DNA of 64,000 nt from Crassaminicella thermophila (GTDB lineage: Bacteria > Bacillota > Clostridia > Peptostreptococcales > Thermotaleaceae), in contig NZ_CP042243.1 of the NCBI RefSeq assembly GCF_008152325.1, positions 1,431,026 to 1,495,025 of the forward strand, in the 5' to 3' direction. The position numbers and the translations under genes are program-made. The notes below the pieces were generated by a model that was not told where the DNA came from, made no database searches, and saw nothing but the letters and a program-made list of their open reading frames with translations. Positions 42,983 through 52,386 of this stretch are shown here, piece by piece (position 1 is the first letter of the stretch; each line of letters starts with the position of its first letter).

Positions 42983-44226
42983 GGGCTTTGAGTGTTTCAG
43001 AATTAAATAAGTATATCAAAAAGATATTAAGCAGTGATCCTATATTAAATAATATTGTCTTAAAAGCAGAAATTTCAAACTTAAAAATGCATGGTAGTGG
43101 GCATTTATACTTTTCTCTCAAAGATGAAAATAGTAAGATAAATTGTGTTATGTTTAAAGGTAACAATCAAAAAATTAGATTCAATCCAGAAAATGGAATG
43201 AAGATAATTGCTAAAGGTTATGTATCTGCTTATGAAAGAGATGGACAATATCAGATGTACATAAATGAAATGGAACCTGATGGCATAGGTGCTTTATATT
43301 TAGCATTTGAACAATTAAAATCAAAACTTAAAAAGGAAGGGCTATTTGATCCATCCCGTAAGAAAAAAATTCCTTTTTTTCCTGAGAAAATTGCTGTAAT
43401 CACTTCTCCTACAGGGGCAGCAATTAAAGATATTATTTCTGTAATAAAAAGAAGAAATAATTATGTAGATATTTATATATTTCCCGTATTTGTACAAGGT
43501 GAAATTGCTAGTACACAAATTTCTGAAGCTATTGATAAAATCAATATTCAATTTAAAGATATAGATTTAATTATTGTTGGAAGAGGCGGAGGATCTATTG
43601 AGGAATTATGGGCTTTTAATGAAGAAATTGTTGCAAGAAGTATAGCTAAATCAAAAATTCCTATAATCTCTGCTGTAGGACATGAAAGTGATTATACAAT
43701 TTGTGATTTTGTTGCTGATTTGAGAGCTCCAACGCCTTCAGCTGCAGCTGAATTAGCAGTTCCACAAATACTAGATATTAAAAATTCAATAGATATATTT
43801 TATAATAATATGCATACCTATGTTTCTAACTATTTAAAAGAAAAAAGAAATAAACTTGCCTCATTTGACAATATAAAAATGTTTTCATTTGTTCAGAATA
43901 AAATTACTGAGGAGCAACAGACACTAGATATGCTACAAAAAGATTTGTTGAATTGTTTACGTTTAAAAGTAGCAGCTTCAAGAACAAGGATTATGGCAAA
44001 TATTTCAAAATTAGAAGCAATAAATCCACTATCAACAATCTTAAGAGGATATGCTATCGTATTCAATGATGAAAATAAAAAAACAGTAATCTCAGTGGAT
44101 CAGGTAAATAAAGATGACTATATAAATATTATGTTAACTGACGGAAAAATATCTTGTATAGTCAAAGAAAAGGAAAAGGAGGATCATTTATTTGAATGCT
44201 TTTATAAATCTAAAACTCCAAAGTAA
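42973..44226 (+). CDS. xseA: Exodeoxyribonuclease VII large subunit
   Basis: 417 residues. OB-fold (residues 1-100), catalytic domain with VITSPTGAAIKDI, GRGGGSIEELWAFNEE, AVGHESDYTICDFVADLRAPTPSAAAE, then a long coiled coil and a C-terminal cap (GYAIVFN). With XseB it degrades single-stranded DNA. ATG at 42973 overlaps folD by 10 bases. Confidence 0.96.
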   Translation: MRIRALSVSELNKYIKKILSSDPILNNIVLKAEISNLKMHGSGHLYFSLKDENSKINCVMFKGNNQKIRFNPENGMKIIAKGYVSAYERDGQYQMYINEMEPDGIGALYLAFEQLKSKLKKEGLFDPSRKKKIPFFPEKIAVITSPTGAAIKDIISVIKRRNNYVDIYIFPVFVQGEIASTQISEAIDKINIQFKDIDLIIVGRGGGSIEELWAFNEEIVARSIAKSKIPIISAVGHESDYTICDFVADLRAPTPSAAAELAVPQILDIKNSIDIFYNNMHTYVSNYLKEKRNKLASFDNIKMFSFVQNKITEEQQTLDMLQKDLLNCLRLKVAASRTRIMANISKLEAINPLSTILRGYAIVFNDENKKTVISVDQVNKDDYINIMLTDGKISCIVKEKEKEDHLFECFYKSKTPK

Positions 44227-44452
44227 TGATTCCTTTGAAGTTGCAATAAAAAAACTTGAAGAAATTGTTATGCTACTAGATGAAGGAAAGTTAACTTTAG
44301 ATGAGACATTGACTCTTTATGAAGAAGGAATTAGAATATATAGATATTGTAATCGTAAACTAGACAATGCAGAACAAAAGATAAGTTTAATGATGAATGA
44401 GAATAAAGTACCTTTTGATTTTGCAGAATCAGATGATTTTAAGGGGGAATAG
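44192..44452 (+). CDS. xseB: Exodeoxyribonuclease VII small subunit
   Basis: 86 residues: FEVAIKKLEEIVMLLDEGKLTLDETLTLYEEGIR is the family signature. TTG start at 44192, with AAAGGAGGATC upstream, overlaps the end of xseA by 35 bases, consistent with tight coupling of the two subunits. Confidence 0.93.
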   Translation: MNAFINLKLQSNDSFEVAIKKLEEIVMLLDEGKLTLDETLTLYEEGIRIYRYCNRKLDNAEQKISLMMNENKVPFDFAESDDFKGE

Positions 44453-44453
44453 T

Positions 44454-45344
44454 ATGGACTTTAAAATAGAATTACAAAAAAAAGCGGATATAATTGATAA
44501 AGCATTAGATAAATATCTTCCAAAGGAAACTAGTCCTCAGAATCTTATTTTTGATGCTATGAGATACAGTGTTTTTGCTGGAGGAAAAAGGTTAAGACCT
44601 ATTCTTATGACTGCAGCATCTGAATTTGTAGGAGGTAAAATAGATGATATTTTACCATTTGCATGTGCAATTGAAATGATACATACTTACTCATTAATTC
44701 ATGATGATTTACCTGCTATGGATAATGATGATTATAGAAGAGGAAAATTAACGAATCATAAAGTATATGGTGAAGGGATTGCAATTCTTGCAGGAGATGG
44801 TCTTCTAAATTATGCTTTTGAATTAATGATTAAAGATGCACTAGAGGATAATAAAAATTTACAAAGAAAAATTTTAGCTATGAAAGAGATTGCATCTGCT
44901 TCTGGGATTTATGGTATGATTGGAGGACAAGTTGTTGATTTGATTAGTGAAAGTAAAAAAATAGATGCAGATACATTAGACTATATTCATAATAATAAAA
45001 CTGCAGCACTTATTGTTGCATCTATTAGAGCTGGCGCTATAATAGGTGGAGCTGATGAAGAATTATTAAAATGTCTTACTGAATTTGCAAAGAATGTTGG
45101 ACTTGGTTTTCAAATTACTGATGATATTTTAGACATTGTTGGAGATGAGAAGAAGCTTGGCAAGAAAGTTGGAAGCGATATTGACAATCAAAAGGCAACA
45201 TATCCGTCAATACATGGTTTAGATGTGTCAATAAAAAAGGTGAATGAGCTATTTAATAAAAGTGTTAAATCTATAGAGCGTTTTGGAGAAAAAGCAGAAT
45301 TTTTTATTCAATTGTCTGATTATCTTGTAAAAAGGGAATATTAA
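44454..45344 (+). CDS. ispA: Geranyl/farnesyl diphosphate synthase
   Basis: 296 residues from the ATG at 44454 (AAGGGGGAAT upstream). Both Asp-rich motifs are present: LIHDDLPAMDNDD with the FARM, and FQITDDILDIVGD (SARM). GGKRLRPIL is the IPP-binding patch. It makes C10-C15 isoprenoid diphosphates; dxs nearby supplies precursors. Confidence 0.95.
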   Translation: MDFKIELQKKADIIDKALDKYLPKETSPQNLIFDAMRYSVFAGGKRLRPILMTAASEFVGGKIDDILPFACAIEMIHTYSLIHDDLPAMDNDDYRRGKLTNHKVYGEGIAILAGDGLLNYAFELMIKDALEDNKNLQRKILAMKEIASASGIYGMIGGQVVDLISESKKIDADTLDYIHNNKTAALIVASIRAGAIIGGADEELLKCLTEFAKNVGLGFQITDDILDIVGDEKKLGKKVGSDIDNQKATYPSIHGLDVSIKKVNELFNKSVKSIERFGEKAEFFIQLSDYLVKREY

Positions 45345-45361
45345 TATGAGGAGGAAGTGAA

Positions 45362-45805
45362 TTGCACTTTTTTCAACAAATTGGCGAAAATGATGTATTA
45401 TACGCCACTTTATTATCTTGGTTTATAGCACAATTGTTGAAAGTAATTATTACGCTTATAAAAGAGAAGAAAGTTAATTTATATAGATTTGTTGGTTCTG
45501 GTGGTATGCCTAGCTCTCATTCTTCTTTAGTTATGGGATTATCAACAGCAATTGGACTAAAGCGAGGATGGAATTCTACTCAATATGCTCTTGCTCTTGC
45601 TTTTGCACTAATTGTTATGTATGATGCATCAGGTGTTAGAAGAGCTGTTGGGAAACAGGCAATCATATTGAATAAGATTATAGAGGATAGGCATAAACAT
45701 AAACCTATTGGTGAAAGAAGACTAAAAGAATTGATAGGTCATACACCTGTTGAAGTTGTTGCAGGGGCACTTTTGGGTATTTTAATTGCAAATATGGTTA
45801 TTTGA
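45362..45805 (+). CDS. Divergent PAP2 (acid phosphatase/vanadium haloperoxidase-related) membrane protein
   Basis: 147 residues, YuiD-like. VGSGGMPSSHSSLVMGLSTAIG and SGVRRAVGKQA and HTPVEVVAGALLGI are the divPAP2 motifs, with three or four membrane segments. Probable lipid-phosphate phosphatase; in Firmicutes it often lies by isoprenoid genes. TTG start at 45362 with GAGGAAGTG upstream. Its TGA stop lies inside the -35 box of the OLE RNA promoter. Confidence 0.88.
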   Translation: MHFFQQIGENDVLYATLLSWFIAQLLKVIITLIKEKKVNLYRFVGSGGMPSSHSSLVMGLSTAIGLKRGWNSTQYALALAFALIVMYDASGVRRAVGKQAIILNKIIEDRHKHKPIGERRLKELIGHTPVEVVAGALLGILIANMVI

Positions 45806-45830
45806 CATAAGTATTCATTTATGTTAAAAT
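45802..45830 (+). promoter_or_regulatory. Sigma-A promoter of OLE RNA
   Basis: Consensus TTGACA (45802-45807), 17-base spacer, TAAAAT (45825-45830). Transcript expected to start near 45837. The -35 overlaps the stop codon of the preceding gene. Confidence 0.8.
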
Positions 45831-45836
45831 ACAGTT

Positions 45837-46455
45837 TGCTTTACGAGTGGCGCAGTATTCTAGTCAGTTCTATCATTTCTGAAGGCGGGGCTAAAAATCC
45901 GTCAAAGGGCACATCGATGAAGTTCCTGGTATCGGCTGCTGACGCCCAGTTGGGGGTCGATTCTGGGAGTAAGAAGAAGGGGGCGATCCACAATGGCATG
46001 TGGGCGATGACCCTCTCTTCGTGGAGACCTAAAAAAAGAATAAATTTCTATTTTTTAGGATAAACCTACAATGTGATGCATTTACTTTTGTGTTACGTGT
46101 AGCGTAGCCTGCCTTGAGTGGAATAGGTAGATAAATAGGTACAAACGTTATTTATATGGGCCCATATGAACAACGCTATTGCTATTTGAAACCTATTCTG
46201 CAAAAGAGGCTAAGAAATGATGTGACTGTTGAGGAAAACTCCTAGACTGTTCGTAAGAAGCATGCTGAGGATTACAGTGCGGACTAAGTGGTAGTCTAGT
46301 CATACTTTTGGTGACAAAGTATAAAGAGATTTAATGGGAAACCTCTGATTTGGCGACAAACCAGTATCTCTTTGGGAAATCCTACTGGACCTAAGCCGTA
46401 AAATTTACTCAGCATGTTGCCACTCAAAATATTAAAGGTATTTTGATTAAGCATT
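45837..46455 (+). ncRNA. ole: OLE RNA (ornate large extremophilic RNA)
   Basis: About 620 bases without a credible gene, clearly richer in G+C than the surroundings and full of pairing segments, for example CTCCTAGACTGTTC near 46240 and GGCATGTGGGCGATGACCC near 45993. Size, the position between isoprenoid genes, and the membrane protein OapA directly downstream match the known OLE locus of anaerobic and extremophilic Firmicutes. OLE RNA forms a membrane ribonucleoprotein with Oap proteins and is linked to stress and magnesium tolerance. A short reading frame at 45821-46063 here is not a gene. 3' end is approximate. Confidence 0.85.
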
Positions 46456-46499
46456 AATAATTACACGGGAACTAAATATAGCAATGAAGGTGTTTCCAA

Positions 46500-47102
46500 A
46501 TGAGAAAAATAAGAATAAATATAGATGGATATAATATAAAATGGGTAATCATTATAACAATATGGACCTTTTTTCTTGCTGTAGGAATGAGTTTTTCATC
46601 AGAAATAGTATTAAAAAATGTCAATATAGTTACAGCATTTATTATTCTTATTATGATTATTTTTATAGGTATAATTTTTGATTTGATTGGAATTGCCGTA
46701 GCATCGGCCAGAGAAAAACCATTTCATTCTATGGCAGCAAATAAAATTATAGGTGCAAAATATGCGGTAAAATTAGTGAGAAATGCTGGTCCTGTTTCAA
46801 ATTTTTGTAATGATGTGATTGGTGATATTTGTGGAATTGTTAGTGGAGCAGCAGCAGCAATTATTATTTTACAAATCCGTAAATTAAGTAATTTAAATAT
46901 TCCTTATTTAAGTGTTATTTTGAGTGGATTAGTTGCAGCGATTACTGTTGGTGGAAAAGCCATAGGAAAAGAAATTGCTTTAAAAAAATCTAAAGAAATA
47001 GTTTTTCGTGTCGGTAAGATACTATATTATGTTTATAATAAATTTGGAATCGATTTCTTACCTAAAAAAAGAAATGTAAGAATCAATCAGAAAGAGAGAT
47101 GA
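46500..47102 (+). CDS. oapA: OLE RNA-associated membrane protein OapA
   Basis: 200 residues with four membrane helices (WVIIITIWTFFLAVGMSF; IVTAFIILIMIIFIGIIFDLI; GIVSGAAAAIIILQ; YLSVILSGLVAAITVGG). Conserved polar loop DLIGIAVASAREKPFHSMAA followed by GAKYAVKLVRNAGPVSNFCNDVIGDICG. In B. halodurans the adjacent gene product binds OLE RNA at the membrane. ATG has GAAGGTG upstream and sits just beyond the RNA. Assignment rests on context, length and topology. Confidence 0.85.
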   Translation: MRKIRINIDGYNIKWVIIITIWTFFLAVGMSFSSEIVLKNVNIVTAFIILIMIIFIGIIFDLIGIAVASAREKPFHSMAANKIIGAKYAVKLVRNAGPVSNFCNDVIGDICGIVSGAAAAIIILQIRKLSNLNIPYLSVILSGLVAAITVGGKAIGKEIALKKSKEIVFRVGKILYYVYNKFGIDFLPKKRNVRINQKER

Positions 47103-47107
47103 AATAA

Positions 47108-48982
47108 GTGAGAGATTTATTATCAAGCATTAAATCTCCTGATATATTAAAGAATGCAAGTGATGAAGAATTAGTATATTTGGCAGAAAATATACGAAAA
47201 TTTCTCTTAAATAATGTTTCAAAAACAGGAGGTCATTTAGCTTCGAATTTAGGTATAGTAGAATTGACTTTAGCAATTCATAGTGTTTTTGATAGTCCTT
47301 ATGATCATATTATATGGGATGTAGGCCACCAAGCTTATGTACATAAAATATTAACTGGGAGAAAACATTTATTTCATACGTTAAGAAAACATAATGGTTT
47401 AAGTGGTTTTCCTAAAAGGTCAGAGAGTAAACACGATTGTTTTGAAACAGGGCATAGCAGTACTTCTATTTCTGCAGCATTAGGTATAGCTAAAGCTCGT
47501 GACTTGAAAGGAAAAAAAAATTCTGTTATTGCAGTAATTGGAGATGGGGCACTAACCGGTGGAATGGCATTTGAAGCATTAAATCATGCTGGACATGCTA
47601 ATACAGACCTTATTGTTATATTAAATGACAACGAAATGTCTATATCACAAAATGTTGGAGGAATTTCTAGATATTTAAATCGATTAAGAACCGACCCAAA
47701 GTATTTTAAAGTGAAAGATGATGTTGAATATATTCTTAATAAAATTCCTGCTGTTGGAAAAGCTATGTACAAAACCGCTGAAAAAGCAAAAGATAGTTTG
47801 AAATATTTTTTAGTACCAGGAATTATTTTTGAAGAACTGGGTTTTACCTATATTGGTCCAGTAAATGGGCATGATATAAAAGAATTAAAAGTTGTTTTGC
47901 AAAGAGCAAAAAATATTAAAGGGCCGGTTTTTATTCATGTAATTACAAAAAAAGGGAAAGGCTATAAATATGCTGAAAAGAATCCAGATAAGTTTCATGG
48001 AATAGGTCCTTTTGATATTGAAAGTGGTAAATTAATTAAAAGTGGTAATAAAAGGGAAAGTTATTCATCTATATTTGGAAAAACACTAGTTAATTTAGCA
48101 AAAGAAGATCTAAGAATAGTAGCAATTACAGCAGCAATGCCGTCAGGAACAGGTTTAAATGATTTTGCATCAATTTATCCAGATCGTTTCTTTGATGTTG
48201 GAATTGCAGAACAACATGCTGTTACTTTTTCTGCAGGATTAGCTTCTAATGGTTTAAAGCCTGTATTTGCTGTATATTCAACATTTTTACAAAGAGCTTA
48301 TGATCAAGTTGTTCATGATGTATGTCTGCAAAATTTGCCAGTTGTATTTTGTATAGATAGGAGTGGATTAGTAGGAAATGACGGAGAAACACATCATGGT
48401 GTATTTGATATATCATACTTAACACATATACCTAATATAACTATTATGGCTCCTAAAGACGGTACTGAATTGATTGAAATGTTAAAATATGCAGTAAAGT
48501 TAAATTCTCCAGTTGCTATTAGATATCCTAGGGGAGAAAGTGACGATTTTACTTTTATTAGCGATAATTATTGTATTGAGGATAGGAAAGCTGAAGTCCT
48601 TTTGAGTGGAAAGGATGTATGTATAATTGCTTTTGGAAAAATGGTAAGAACTGCTTATGAAGCAGCTAAAAGATTAAAATCTAAAAATATCCATTGTACA
48701 GTGATTAATGCTAGATTTGCAAAACCTTTAGATGAAAAGACAATTTTAGAAGAATGTTCGGATATAAAAAATATTATTACATTAGAAGATAACGTAGTAA
48801 AAGGTGGCTTTGGTAGCGAAATACTAGCATTATTATGTAAGAGTAAAAAGAATGATAAAAATATAAAAATATTAGGTCTTCCAGATAAATTTGTTGAACA
48901 TGGAGATACAGAAGAACTTATGAGATATTATAATCTTGATGTGTATAGTGTAATTGAACATATAAAAGAAATGATAAGTTAA
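47108..48982 (+). CDS. dxs: 1-deoxy-D-xylulose-5-phosphate synthase
   Basis: 624 residues. TPP-binding GDGALTGGMAFEALNHAG...NDNEMSISQN, GHSSTSISAALG, and C-terminal DVGIAEQHAVTFSAGLA with catalytic Glu. It makes DXP from pyruvate and glyceraldehyde 3-phosphate, first step of the MEP pathway feeding ispA. GTG start six bases after oapA. Confidence 0.97.
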   Translation: MRDLLSSIKSPDILKNASDEELVYLAENIRKFLLNNVSKTGGHLASNLGIVELTLAIHSVFDSPYDHIIWDVGHQAYVHKILTGRKHLFHTLRKHNGLSGFPKRSESKHDCFETGHSSTSISAALGIAKARDLKGKKNSVIAVIGDGALTGGMAFEALNHAGHANTDLIVILNDNEMSISQNVGGISRYLNRLRTDPKYFKVKDDVEYILNKIPAVGKAMYKTAEKAKDSLKYFLVPGIIFEELGFTYIGPVNGHDIKELKVVLQRAKNIKGPVFIHVITKKGKGYKYAEKNPDKFHGIGPFDIESGKLIKSGNKRESYSSIFGKTLVNLAKEDLRIVAITAAMPSGTGLNDFASIYPDRFFDVGIAEQHAVTFSAGLASNGLKPVFAVYSTFLQRAYDQVVHDVCLQNLPVVFCIDRSGLVGNDGETHHGVFDISYLTHIPNITIMAPKDGTELIEMLKYAVKLNSPVAIRYPRGESDDFTFISDNYCIEDRKAEVLLSGKDVCIIAFGKMVRTAYEAAKRLKSKNIHCTVINARFAKPLDEKTILEECSDIKNIITLEDNVVKGGFGSEILALLCKSKKNDKNIKILGLPDKFVEHGDTEELMRYYNLDVYSVIEHIKEMIS

Positions 48983-48996
48983 TAGGAGAGATTAAT

Positions 48997-49812
48997 ATGG
49001 GAGAGAAGAAAAGATTAGATATTGTTTTAGTTGAGAGAGGTTTTTTTGACTCCCGTGAAAAAGCAAAAAAATCTATTATGTCAGGTGTAATTTTTGTGAA
49101 TAATCAAAGAGTAGACAAAGCTGGAACAAACATTCATGTAGATGCAGAAATTGAAATTAAAGGTAAAGTTCTTCCTTATGTAAGTAGAGGAGGATTAAAA
49201 TTAGAAAAAGCAATAGAGACCTTTAATATTGATTTAAGGAATAAAACAGCATTAGATATAGGTGCATCAACAGGTGGTTTTACAGATTGTATGTTAATAA
49301 ATGGTGCAAAAAAAGTTTTTGCTATTGATGTTGGTTATGGACAGTTAGCATGGAAATTGAGAAAAGATGAAAGAGTTGTTCCAATGGAAAGAACCAACAT
49401 TAGATATGTCACAAAAGAAAATATAAATGAAGAAATAGATTTTGCTTCTATTGATGTTTCATTTATATCTTTAAAGCTTGTATTACCGGTTGTGAAAAAT
49501 TTGGTAAAAGAAAATGGAGAAATAGTTTGCTTAATTAAGCCACAGTTTGAAGCAGGAAGAGAAAAGGTAGGAAAAAAAGGTGTTATAAGAGATATTAATG
49601 TTCATAAAGAGGTTATTATTAATATACTCTCTTTTATAGCAGATATAGGTCTTTCTATTAAAGGATTATCTTTTTCACCTATAAAAGGACCTGAAGGAAA
49701 TATTGAATATTTAGCCTATCTAATAAATAAAGAGATGGATAAAAAGGTTGATATTGAAGGAATGGCTCAAGATATAGTTAATAGTTCGCATAGTACATTA
49801 AATAAAAGATAA
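48997..49812 (+). CDS. tlyA: TlyA-family rRNA 2'-O-methyltransferase
   Basis: 271 residues. N-terminal S4 RNA-binding domain (RLDIVLVERGFFDSREKAKKSIM), then a FtsJ-type SAM domain with LDIGASTGGFTDCML, and SFISLKLVLPV...IKPQFEAG. TlyA methylates C1409/C1920 of rRNA in mycobacteria. ATG after AGGAGAG, 14 bases after dxs. Confidence 0.93.
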   Translation: MGEKKRLDIVLVERGFFDSREKAKKSIMSGVIFVNNQRVDKAGTNIHVDAEIEIKGKVLPYVSRGGLKLEKAIETFNIDLRNKTALDIGASTGGFTDCMLINGAKKVFAIDVGYGQLAWKLRKDERVVPMERTNIRYVTKENINEEIDFASIDVSFISLKLVLPVVKNLVKENGEIVCLIKPQFEAGREKVGKKGVIRDINVHKEVIINILSFIADIGLSIKGLSFSPIKGPEGNIEYLAYLINKEMDKKVDIEGMAQDIVNSSHSTLNKR

Positions 49813-49834
49813 CCAAAGTGGTTATCTATTTATT
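49808..49834 (+). terminator. Hairpin terminator after tlyA
   Basis: GATAACC / GGTTATC around the stop codon, then TATTTATTTG. Confidence 0.6.
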
Positions 49835-49848
49835 TGAATAAATATTTA
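49835..49848 (+). promoter_or_regulatory. Possible ARG box upstream of argR
   Basis: TGAATAAATATTTA differs at one position from the symmetric ARG box TGAATwwwwATTCA. About 120 bases upstream of the argR start. Confidence 0.3.
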
Positions 49849-49968
49849 TTAAAGAATAAAGGATAAAATTGAATTATGTAGAATATTGAATGTAGAAATA
49901 AGTATAATATCGGATAGTTTTTATACATATTTCATATGATAAATAAAAATAATGTTAGGAGGTTAAAT

Positions 49969-50418
49969 ATGAAATATGCAAGACATGCTAAAATTTTAGA
50001 AATTATTGATAAAAATGAAATAGAAACACAGGAAGACCTGGCTGATGCTTTAAAAAAGAATAATATAAATGTTACGCAAGCTACAGTTTCAAGAGATATA
50101 AAAGAATTAAGACTTATAAAAGTTTTAGGAAAGAATGGTAGATATAAATATGCTTCTATGAAACAACAGGAAAGCGCTATCTCTGATAGGTTAGTAAAAA
50201 TATTTAAGGATTCTATTTTATCAATAGATTGTGCTGGAAATATAATTGTGTTAAAAACGTTAGTAGGAGCAGGACAAGCAGCCTGTGCTGCACTTGATGC
50301 GTTAGATATTAAAGAAATAGTAGGTACAATTGCTGGCGATGATACAATTTTTATTCTCGTTCGAGAACAGGAAAAAATCGAAGAAATAGTAGAGAAGTTT
50401 AAGAAACTCATGAAATAG
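49969..50418 (+). CDS. argR: Arginine repressor ArgR
   Basis: 149 residues from the ATG at 49969, which has TTAGGAGG upstream; the in-frame ATG at 49936 has none. Winged helix ([21 protein letters not shown] ... [15 protein letters not shown]) and a C-terminal arginine-binding trimerisation domain with [11 protein letters not shown] and [12 protein letters not shown]. Next to recN, the classic Firmicutes order. Confidence 0.96.
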   Translation: MKYARHAKILEIIDKNEIETQEDLADALKKNNINVTQATVSRDIKELRLIKVLGKNGRYKYASMKQQESAISDRLVKIFKDSILSIDCAGNIIVLKTLVGAGQAACAALDALDIKEIVGTIAGDDTIFILVREQEKIEEIVEKFKKLMK

Positions 50419-50433
50419 AGCGGGGGTATTAAA

Positions 50434-52152
50434 ATGCTCTTAGAGTTAATTATAGAAAATTTTGCATTGATTGAAAAAATAGATATTCGTTTTGGTGGAG
50501 GATTAAATATTCTTACTGGTGAAACTGGTGCAGGTAAATCAATTATTATTGATGCAGTAAATATGGCTATTGGTGAAAGAGCAGATAAAAGTTATATTCG
50601 AAGAGGTGCTGATAGATCAGTTATTCAAATGGTATTTCGTACTCAAAATAAGTACTTAATAGAACTACTAAAAGAAAAAGGAATTGATTTATATGATGAT
50701 GATATAATTATTATAACTAGGGAAATTTATAATAATGGAAGAAGTACTTCAAGAATAAACGATAGAGTTGTTACTATATCTTTAGTTAAAGAAATTAGTA
50801 AATTTTTAATTGATATACACGGTCAACATGCTCATCAATCTTTACTTTATCCTGAAAATCATATTGATATTTTGGATTCTTTAGCGGAAAAAGAAATATT
50901 AAATCTTAAGCAAGAGGTTGCAAATAAATATTATGAACTTAAAGAATTAAAAAATAAATTAGCAAGTTTATGTGGAAATGAATTAGAAAGAGAGCGAAAA
51001 AAAGATTTGTTAAGATTTCAGTTAAATGAAATTGACGAGTGCGATCTTAAAATAGGTGAAGACTTAGAGTTAATGTCGCAATATAACCTTTTATCTAATA
51101 GCGAGAAAATTTACAATGTTATGTCTGATTCTTATGAAAAAATTTATAGTGGTAATAACAGATATCTATCTATTGTAGATGGAATTGGGAATATTGTTAA
51201 AGAACTAGAAGATATTAAAGAATTTGACAATAATATTTATAATATTTATAATATCTTACAAGAATGCTTATATAATATTGAGGATGTTTCTAGAGATATT
51301 AGAAATTATAGAGACAATATAGAATTTGATCCATTTTTATTAGAGCAAACTGAAAAACGATTGGATTTGATTAACAATTTAAAAAGAAAATATGGAAATA
51401 CAATAGAAGAAATTTTATCCTATAGAAATAAAATATTTTTAGAATTAGAAGAAATTGAAAATAGCCAAGACATAATAGAAGCTTTAAAAAATAATATTAA
51501 CAAATTAACAGAAGAGTATTTTGATTTGGCAAAAAAATTGAGTGATATTAGAAGATCAATAGCAAAAAAATTTGAAACAAAAATAACTCATGAATTAATG
51601 GATTTAAATATGAACAAAGTTATTTTTAAAGTAAATTTTATAAATGATAGCACTCAAATAAATGATATTAATTATACAGAAAAAGGTATTGATAGGATTG
51701 AATTTTTAATTTCTACAAATGCTGGAGAGCAGCTTAAATCTTTAGCTAAAATAGCTTCTGGTGGAGAAATATCAAGAATTATGTTGGCTTTTAAAACAAT
51801 TTTAGCTAAATCTGATAATATTCCGACTTTAATTTTTGATGAAATAGATACTGGTATAAGTGGAAGAGCAGCAAATGTTGTTGGTGAGAAGTTAGCAGTT
51901 ATTTCTAGAACACATCAAATTTTGTGTATAACACATTTACCTCAAATTGCATTAATGGCAGATCATCATTATTATATTGAAAAAAATATACAAGATGATA
52001 AAACATCAACATGTATAATTAAATTGTCAGAAGAAGATAGAATTACTGAATTAGGAAGATTATTAGGTGGAATGACAATAACTAACTTAACAATGGAACA
52101 TGCAAAAGAAATGTTAAGTATAGGCTATAACTTTAAAAATAACTTAAAATAA
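50434..52152 (+). CDS. recN: DNA repair protein RecN
   Basis: 572 residues, SMC-like. Walker A GETGAGKSI at about 29-37, long central coiled coil, signature SGGEISRIMLAFK, Walker B TLIFDEIDTGISG. Acts in double-strand break repair. ATG after GAGCGGGGG. No LexA box was seen directly upstream; it is probably co-transcribed with argR. Confidence 0.96.
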   Translation: MLLELIIENFALIEKIDIRFGGGLNILTGETGAGKSIIIDAVNMAIGERADKSYIRRGADRSVIQMVFRTQNKYLIELLKEKGIDLYDDDIIIITREIYNNGRSTSRINDRVVTISLVKEISKFLIDIHGQHAHQSLLYPENHIDILDSLAEKEILNLKQEVANKYYELKELKNKLASLCGNELERERKKDLLRFQLNEIDECDLKIGEDLELMSQYNLLSNSEKIYNVMSDSYEKIYSGNNRYLSIVDGIGNIVKELEDIKEFDNNIYNIYNILQECLYNIEDVSRDIRNYRDNIEFDPFLLEQTEKRLDLINNLKRKYGNTIEEILSYRNKIFLELEEIENSQDIIEALKNNINKLTEEYFDLAKKLSDIRRSIAKKFETKITHELMDLNMNKVIFKVNFINDSTQINDINYTEKGIDRIEFLISTNAGEQLKSLAKIASGGEISRIMLAFKTILAKSDNIPTLIFDEIDTGISGRAANVVGEKLAVISRTHQILCITHLPQIALMADHHYYIEKNIQDDKTSTCIIKLSEEDRITELGRLLGGMTITNLTMEHAKEMLSIGYNFKNNLK

Positions 52153-52165
52153 AAATACAACTTAT

Positions 52166-52200
52166 AAAAAATAGATCTTAAAAGATCTATTTTTTTATTT
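52166..52200 (+). terminator. Intrinsic terminator after recN
   Basis: AAAAATAGATCTT / AAGATCTATTTTT with a T run. Confidence 0.85.
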
Positions 52201-52386
52201 TTCTGCAAAAATATTAGAAGAATTTTATGGTTAGTAAGATGTTTTTTATGATTCCATTACAATTTTTATATAGAATAATAAAGTAGGAAAAAGGCTAAAT
52301 TAAATATATATCATAAAAACTTTTATAAAAATATTTATTTGGAGGCGATAAATGACTCATAGGGGAAAATAGGAGTGTGATATTTA

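Noticed and set aside
45821-46063. 80-residue plus-strand reading frame starting with LKYSLLYEW
   Set aside because: It lies in the OLE RNA, has no ribosome site, and its open frame is a by-product of G+C-rich RNA structure.
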